Below are positions 12,632 through 15,799 of a DNA stretch of 15,799 bases, in pieces. The position numbers and the translations under genes were made by a program. Origin of the DNA: a bacterium (GTDB lineage: Bacteria; Patescibacteriota; Gracilibacteria; UM-FILTER-43-11); the NCBI GenBank assembly GCA_030426875.1, contig JAUHXI010000011.1, positions 1 to 15,799 on the forward strand, given 5' to 3'. Position 1 is the first letter of the stretch. The number at the start of each line of letters is the position of its first letter. The notes below the pieces were generated by a model that saw only the letters and a program-made list of their open reading frames with translations, did no database searches and had not been told where the DNA came from.

Positions 12632-13356
12632 CTCCTTCCACACAACTCCAACCACCCCTCCAGCCCCACTGTCTTTGGACTTTCCACCTCCTTCGTCGGA
12701 AAATTCTCCCAGTGGCTATTCACGACCTCCCAAAAATTCTCTGGTAACTCCGTATCGTTTTGCATGATCCGCATGATACAACACATCACCTTGGGTTCTG
12801 GGTAAACAGAGCTCGGAGGCACATCGTCCAGAACCTCGATGTTTCCGTAGCCCTGAGCCTGCAAACTCACTCGGTAGCAACGCGGCGGTTGGCCTGCTAA
12901 GGTTTTAGCATACTGCTTGTCTGTGATAAAAACCATGCCATAGGGTTTGCGGTCCACATCTGACATGAATTTTCGGTACAATTTTCCCGAAAGATGAAAG
13001 GGGATATTGCCCACCAGCAAATAATCTTGCTCTGGGATGGGTTGCTCTAAAATATCACCTCGAATCACCTTTATATTTTTTTTATGAACAAATTTCTTAT
13101 TCAATACTTCAAATAATTCCTCATCCAATTCCACGACCTCCAAATCTTCAAATTCCTCCGCTAATTTATCTGTGATATAGCCCAATCCACCCCCAATTTC
13201 TACAATTTTAGTGCCCGGTCGGTGTACCTCCTTCACATATTGAACAAATTTTTTGATCAATAGATCATCCGTGGTGAACACTTGGCCGTAGTATTTTCGT
13301 GGAATGAGTGTGTTTTTCTCCAGCTCTTGCTGGCATTTTTGTTGCTCTAAATTCAT
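12628..13356 (-). CDS. rRNA adenine N6-methyltransferase family protein (RsmA/KsgA-Erm type)
   Basis: A 242-residue SAM-dependent methyltransferase of the family that dimethylates adenines in 16S rRNA (RsmA/KsgA) or 23S rRNA (Erm). Visible motifs: YGQVFTTDD near the N terminus (GQ.F..D motif), VEIGGGLGYITDKL (SAM motif I), VVELDEEL (motif II), GDILE, VGNIPF (motif IV, the catalytic NxPF/Y), and PPSSVYPEPKV toward the C terminus. Motif I resembles RsmA; the NIPF motif is closer to Erm, since RsmA usually has NLPY. The protein is a little shorter than typical RsmA (about 265-280). A GTG at 13389 would add 11 residues; the ATG is preferred. No leader peptide resembling inducible erm attenuators was identified. 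A housekeeping RsmA role is the most likely, but no second copy can be checked here. Confidence 0.85.
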   Translation of the reverse strand: MNLEQQKCQQELEKNTLIPRKYYGQVFTTDDLLIKKFVQYVKEVHRPGTKIVEIGGGLGYITDKLAEEFEDLEVVELDEELFEVLNKKFVHKKNIKVIRGDILEQPIPEQDYLLVGNIPFHLSGKLYRKFMSDVDRKPYGMVFITDKQYAKTLAGQPPRCYRVSLQAQGYGNIEVLDDVPPSSVYPEPKVMCCIMRIMQNDTELPENFWEVVNSHWENFPTKEVESPKTVGLEGWLELCGRS

Positions 13357-13543
13357 AGGGTTAAGGGCTAATGAATGAGAATCACTCACTTCATTTATTA
13401 TTTATTCAAGATTTAGATTTTAACTGAACTATAGTAACCTCTTGAGAAAGAGGCTGGGGAGATTTTAGAATAGGTTTGAGAAAGGGTTGAAGACGAGCAG
13501 GTTGCAGTGAATGAATTACACAGCCTCCAGTTTATCATAACGG

Positions 13544-13572
13544 TTGAAGCACAGAATCTGGCTTGCTATAAT
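13544..13572 (+). promoter_or_regulatory. Promoter of the O-antigen ligase-like gene (leaderless arrangement)
   Basis: TTGAAG, 17 bp, TATAAT, with an extended TGC just before the -10. Six bases separate the -10 box from the ATG at 13579, so transcription should begin at or next to the start codon. Confidence 0.7.
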
Positions 13573-13578
13573 CCAAGC

Positions 13579-14862
13579 ATGTCCCAAAAAAAATTTCTTC
13601 AAAAGTCCGTTCACGCACTCTTTACCCTTGTCATTGTGGCTACTGTTTTGGGTGAACTCAAGCGCTTTTCGGTCGCAGGCATTGACCTTTTGCCTTCAGA
13701 CCTGCTGATTCCTGTATTACTGGTGGTGTGGGGCATGGACAAAGTCCAAAATGACCGGACACTCCGCATCGGAAAAATCGGCATGTCCATTGTTGTGTTT
13801 CTTTTTACCATGCTAACTGTTTACGTCCTTAATTTCCTTCGTTTCGACACTGGTCAGTTGCTCAGTGGCTTTGCTAATTTAGGACGTTTAGGTCTGTACG
13901 CCTTTTTATCTTTGATCGGCTTTGATTTGCTCCAGCGTGATGAAGGCAATCGCTTTCGAAATTTACTGGTGGGCACCATGATTTCTAGTGCCCTCTTAGT
14001 GAGTATATTGGGTTTTTTCCAGCTCAAATACTTCCCCAGTTTTTTCGATTTAGAGCTTTATTTAGAAGGATGGGACCCACACATTGGCCGACTCCTTTCC
14101 ACCTGGTTTGACCCCAATTTTGTGGGTGGGTTTTTGGCCTTCATGCTCCCTGTCATACTCGGGGTTTCGTTGTACTATTTCCATCGTCAAAAAACTAAAA
14201 AATCCCTCGTTTTAGGTGCAATTGCTTTCATTGTTTTGGTGGCCATCTATCTAACCTTTTCTCGTAGTGCTTACTTGGCTTTGATTCTGGGAATGGGCAC
14301 TTTTACCCTGATCAAATCGCGCAAATTGCTGGTGGCTTTTGTCATGCTGATGGTGCTGGGTTTCAGTTTTTCGGAGCGGGTTCAAGAGCGAACACTTGGG
14401 GCCGTGGATAGTGCTAAAAATTTAGTGGGTTTGAATGAGCAAAAACCGATGGATGCGACGTCTCAGTTTCGGGTGGATTCTTGGATGATCGCCTTAGAGT
14501 TGATCAAGGAGAATCCTATTATGGGGGTGGGTTATGGTCGTTATGCTCAGGCGGTGAATGAGCAGGGAATGGGGATTGGGCTTGAGGTTCATTCTTCTAC
14601 AGGTTCGGACAGTAGCTTGTTGACGATTTGGGCTCAAGCGGGTCTTGTTGGCTTGATCAGTTACTTGGCCATTGTTTTTGTGGCGGCGGTGATTGCGATC
14701 AAGCGCTCTTGGAAGAAGAATGACTTCAATGCCTACCTTATTTTAGGCCTTCTGTCCGGTTTTGCGGGCATGATGATCCACTCTTTTTTTGTGAATTCCT
14801 TACTCTTTGCGCTGATGATGGTTTATTTGTGGGTGGGGTTGGCTTTGATTGATGAGAAATAG
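13579..14862 (+). CDS. O-antigen ligase/polymerase-like (Wzy/WaaL family) membrane protein
   Basis: A 427-residue protein with about eleven or twelve hydrophobic segments. Members join or polymerise lipid-linked surface glycans on the outer face of the membrane. The diagnostic part is the large extracytoplasmic loop near the C-terminal third: QFRVDSWMIALELIKENPIM, then GVGYGRY, then a conserved His (EVHSSTGSDSS) with LLTIWAQAGLVGL before the last membrane helices. The middle has the usual STWFDPNFVGGFLA and FSRSAYLALILGMG segments. The frame is open upstream to a GTG at 13507, but those 24 codons contain the promoter, so the ATG MSQKKFL is the real start. Surface glycan assembly matches the DUF4012 gene nearby. 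Patescibacteria generally lack lipopolysaccharide, so the glycan is more likely an S-layer or wall polymer. Confidence 0.88.
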   Translation: MSQKKFLQKSVHALFTLVIVATVLGELKRFSVAGIDLLPSDLLIPVLLVVWGMDKVQNDRTLRIGKIGMSIVVFLFTMLTVYVLNFLRFDTGQLLSGFANLGRLGLYAFLSLIGFDLLQRDEGNRFRNLLVGTMISSALLVSILGFFQLKYFPSFFDLELYLEGWDPHIGRLLSTWFDPNFVGGFLAFMLPVILGVSLYYFHRQKTKKSLVLGAIAFIVLVAIYLTFSRSAYLALILGMGTFTLIKSRKLLVAFVMLMVLGFSFSERVQERTLGAVDSAKNLVGLNEQKPMDATSQFRVDSWMIALELIKENPIMGVGYGRYAQAVNEQGMGIGLEVHSSTGSDSSLLTIWAQAGLVGLISYLAIVFVAAVIAIKRSWKKNDFNAYLILGLLSGFAGMMIHSFFVNSLLFALMMVYLWVGLALIDEK

Positions 14863-14893
14863 TAATTCGGACAAAATTTTAAGAGGGTAAGGG

Positions 14894-15163
14894 GTATTCA
14901 GCCAGCAGATTTCCCACTTGAAACTTTCTTCACCCTAGCTCAGCTTCTCCTTACTTCCAACTTGAAAGCCTTTCCCTTTCATTTCACCTCTTTTTTGCTT
15001 CTTTTTTCTTTTCTTCATTTTTGACCGCAAAAACGAAGCAAAAACGGCTGGGGAGAATACGACGCGGAATCAACCTTAATTCCTTTATTCATCTTCTTGT
15101 CCGCTCGTTTCTCCCCTAAGTTTTACCTAGAATTAGTAGGTATTTTAGGAGGCTTGGAATGGC
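14894..15163 (-). repeat. Structured dispersed repeat, copy 2 (inverted relative to copy 1)
   Basis: This is the inverted counterpart of copy 1. The 50-bp core at 15008-15057 is an exact reverse complement of 6107-6156, and weaker homology extends both ways. Its main hairpin (15050-15116) pairs GGGGAGAAACGAGCGG with CCGCGTCGTATTCTCCCC, read on the minus strand, a 16-bp stem with two single-base bulges. It occupies most of the 423-bp gap after the O-antigen ligase-like gene. The inner part of the stem differs in sequence from copy 1 but remains pairable, which favours selection on RNA structure. No gene is seen in it. Confidence 0.85.
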
Positions 15164-15285
15164 ATCTGTATTTAGATTTTATTTGAGTTAAGAATCTATT
15201 CGGTCCGATGATTTTTTTTACTCATTTTTTAAAATTTAAAACTTAAAATTAAAAATTGATTTAATCTGGCCTTTTTCCCTTATTT
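15164..15285 (+). other. AT-rich upstream region of the last two genes
   Basis: A very AT-rich run containing AAAATTTAAAACTTAAAATT-type repeats. A weak TTGATT box lies at 15256-15261, but no -10 box is clearly placed relative to the ATG at 15286. I see no gene here. Confidence 0.3.
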
Positions 15286-15579
15286 ATGCTAAAATATAAA
15301 GATTATATTGTAATCTTTATCAGCATTTTGACCTCATTGTCTGGCTCATCCATCGGTGCACTGTTCGGAAATGGCCGTTTTGTGGCTGAAGATCGCTATT
15401 TTAAGGCGGTTGAACGCGCCCGTTTTTTTAATGAAGACGAGCGAAAAAAATGGATCGTCATGGGGAGTTATTTGAGCGTTAAAGAACTGATTGAAGCTGA
15501 AAAGGCCATTTTGAACGAAGACCTTAGAGCGTTGAACGTCAAACAAAAATTACACAAACTAAAACCCAAAGCCGCTTAA
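15286..15579 (+). CDS. Hypothetical protein with N-terminal hydrophobic segment
   Basis: A 97-residue product. After MLKYKDY comes a hydrophobic stretch (IVIFISILTSLSGSSIGALF, residues 8-27) that is either a signal anchor or a membrane helix. The rest is charged and helical: EDRYFKAVERARFF, a middle with SYLSVKELIEAEKAIL, and a basic end rich in Lys. The ATG has no Shine-Dalgarno sequence. The stop overlaps the next gene by one base (TAATG), so the two are probably co-translated and functionally linked. No family recognised. Confidence 0.7.
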   Translation: MLKYKDYIVIFISILTSLSGSSIGALFGNGRFVAEDRYFKAVERARFFNEDERKKWIVMGSYLSVKELIEAEKAILNEDLRALNVKQKLHKLKPKAA

Positions 15580-15799
15580 TGCCACCACAAGATAAACCAC
15601 ATCTTAGGGAAGGCAGTGAGGGCCCCATTGAACATGCGACCCGAGGGATCTCCGAATTCAGAGAGGAGGCTCAAGCCTATGCTGAACGGCTCAGTAGTGA
15701 CGTGGACGGGATGAGTACCATCGAAGCTAGTGCTCCCCCAGAAGCTCAAAAGGATACCCTTGAAGCAATGAAAATCTACTTGTCTGATATTCTTAGAAG
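15579..15799 (+). CDS. Hypothetical protein, 5' part (runs off the window)
   Basis: An open frame that starts at the ATG in TAATG directly on the stop of the previous gene and continues to the end of the window without a stop (73 codons seen). The product begins MPPQDKPHLREGSEGPIEH and continues with a charged amphipathic helix (residues about 25-40, SEFREEAQAYAERLSS). A Pro/Ala patch (SAPPEAQKD) and the start of another helix follow. No signal peptide is visible, so it is probably cytoplasmic. The codon pattern and the stop-start overlap support a real gene. Function unknown. Confidence 0.65.
   Translation, partial: MPPQDKPHLREGSEGPIEHATRGISEFREEAQAYAERLSSDVDGMSTIEASAPPEAQKDTLEAMKIYLSDILR

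Noticed and set aside
13507..13578. Longer form of the O-antigen ligase-like gene starting at GTG
   Set aside because: The extra codons contain the -35 and -10 boxes and read as non-membrane sequence before a typical start, MSQKKFL.
1..15799. CRISPR arrays, tRNA or rRNA genes, integrases, transposases
   Set aside because: Looked for on both strands; no regularly spaced repeats, RNA-gene folds or recognisable recombinase motifs were seen.

Overview
This window looks like a chromosomal segment of a Candidate Phyla Radiation (Patescibacteria) bacterium, possibly from the Peregrinibacteria/Gracilibacteria side. That placement is inferred from gene content (DUF4012 protein, PilC plus a pseudopilin, compact NusA, O-antigen-ligase-like membrane protein, many small orphans) and from the absence of recognisable Shine-Dalgarno sequences. 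It is not a phylogenetic result. The genetic code appears standard: three genes (recX, the orphan ending at 4073 and the membrane protein ending at 8514) stop at TGA, which argues against the UGA=Gly code of some relatives.

Layout. 1-1500: the end of a type IV pilus/type II secretion platform gene (pilC), a 250-bp element of nested inverted repeats, and a type IV pilin-like prepilin ending in a strong hairpin terminator. 1600-3860 (minus): recX, a small one-span membrane protein and, from its own promoter and hairpin-bearing leader, nusA. 4070-5780 (minus): two AT-rich orphan genes, the larger behind a near-consensus promoter with a palindromic operator. 5995-6279: copy 1 of a ~280-bp structured repeat. 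6397-8427: a DUF4012 membrane-anchored protein, followed by a convergent polytopic membrane protein and a short acidic ORF. 9810-10676: an SSB with two OB folds in one chain. 10743-11754: a zinc-ribbon / nucleoside-deoxyribosyltransferase-like gene whose promoter carries a near-perfect CIRCE element, the HrcA heat-shock operator. 12043-12631: a ribbon-helix-helix/MazF toxin-antitoxin pair with a direct-repeat operator. 12628-13356 (minus): an RsmA/Erm-family rRNA adenine methyltransferase. 13579-14862: a Wzy/WaaL-like membrane protein with a promoter placed so that its mRNA should be leaderless. 14894-15163: copy 2 of the structured repeat, inverted relative to copy 1 and sharing an identical 50-bp core. 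15286-end: two overlapping orphan genes, the last running off the window.

The most interesting items are (i) the CIRCE-controlled NDT/TIR-like gene, which suggests a stress-gated nucleotide- or NAD-targeting protein, (ii) the long structured repeat, and (iii) the tandem-OB SSB. Housekeeping genes (nusA, recX, ssb, rRNA methyltransferase) alternate with AT-rich accessory genes. This looks like a core chromosome with small insertions rather than a single mobile element; no integrase, transposase, CRISPR array, tRNA or rRNA was found.
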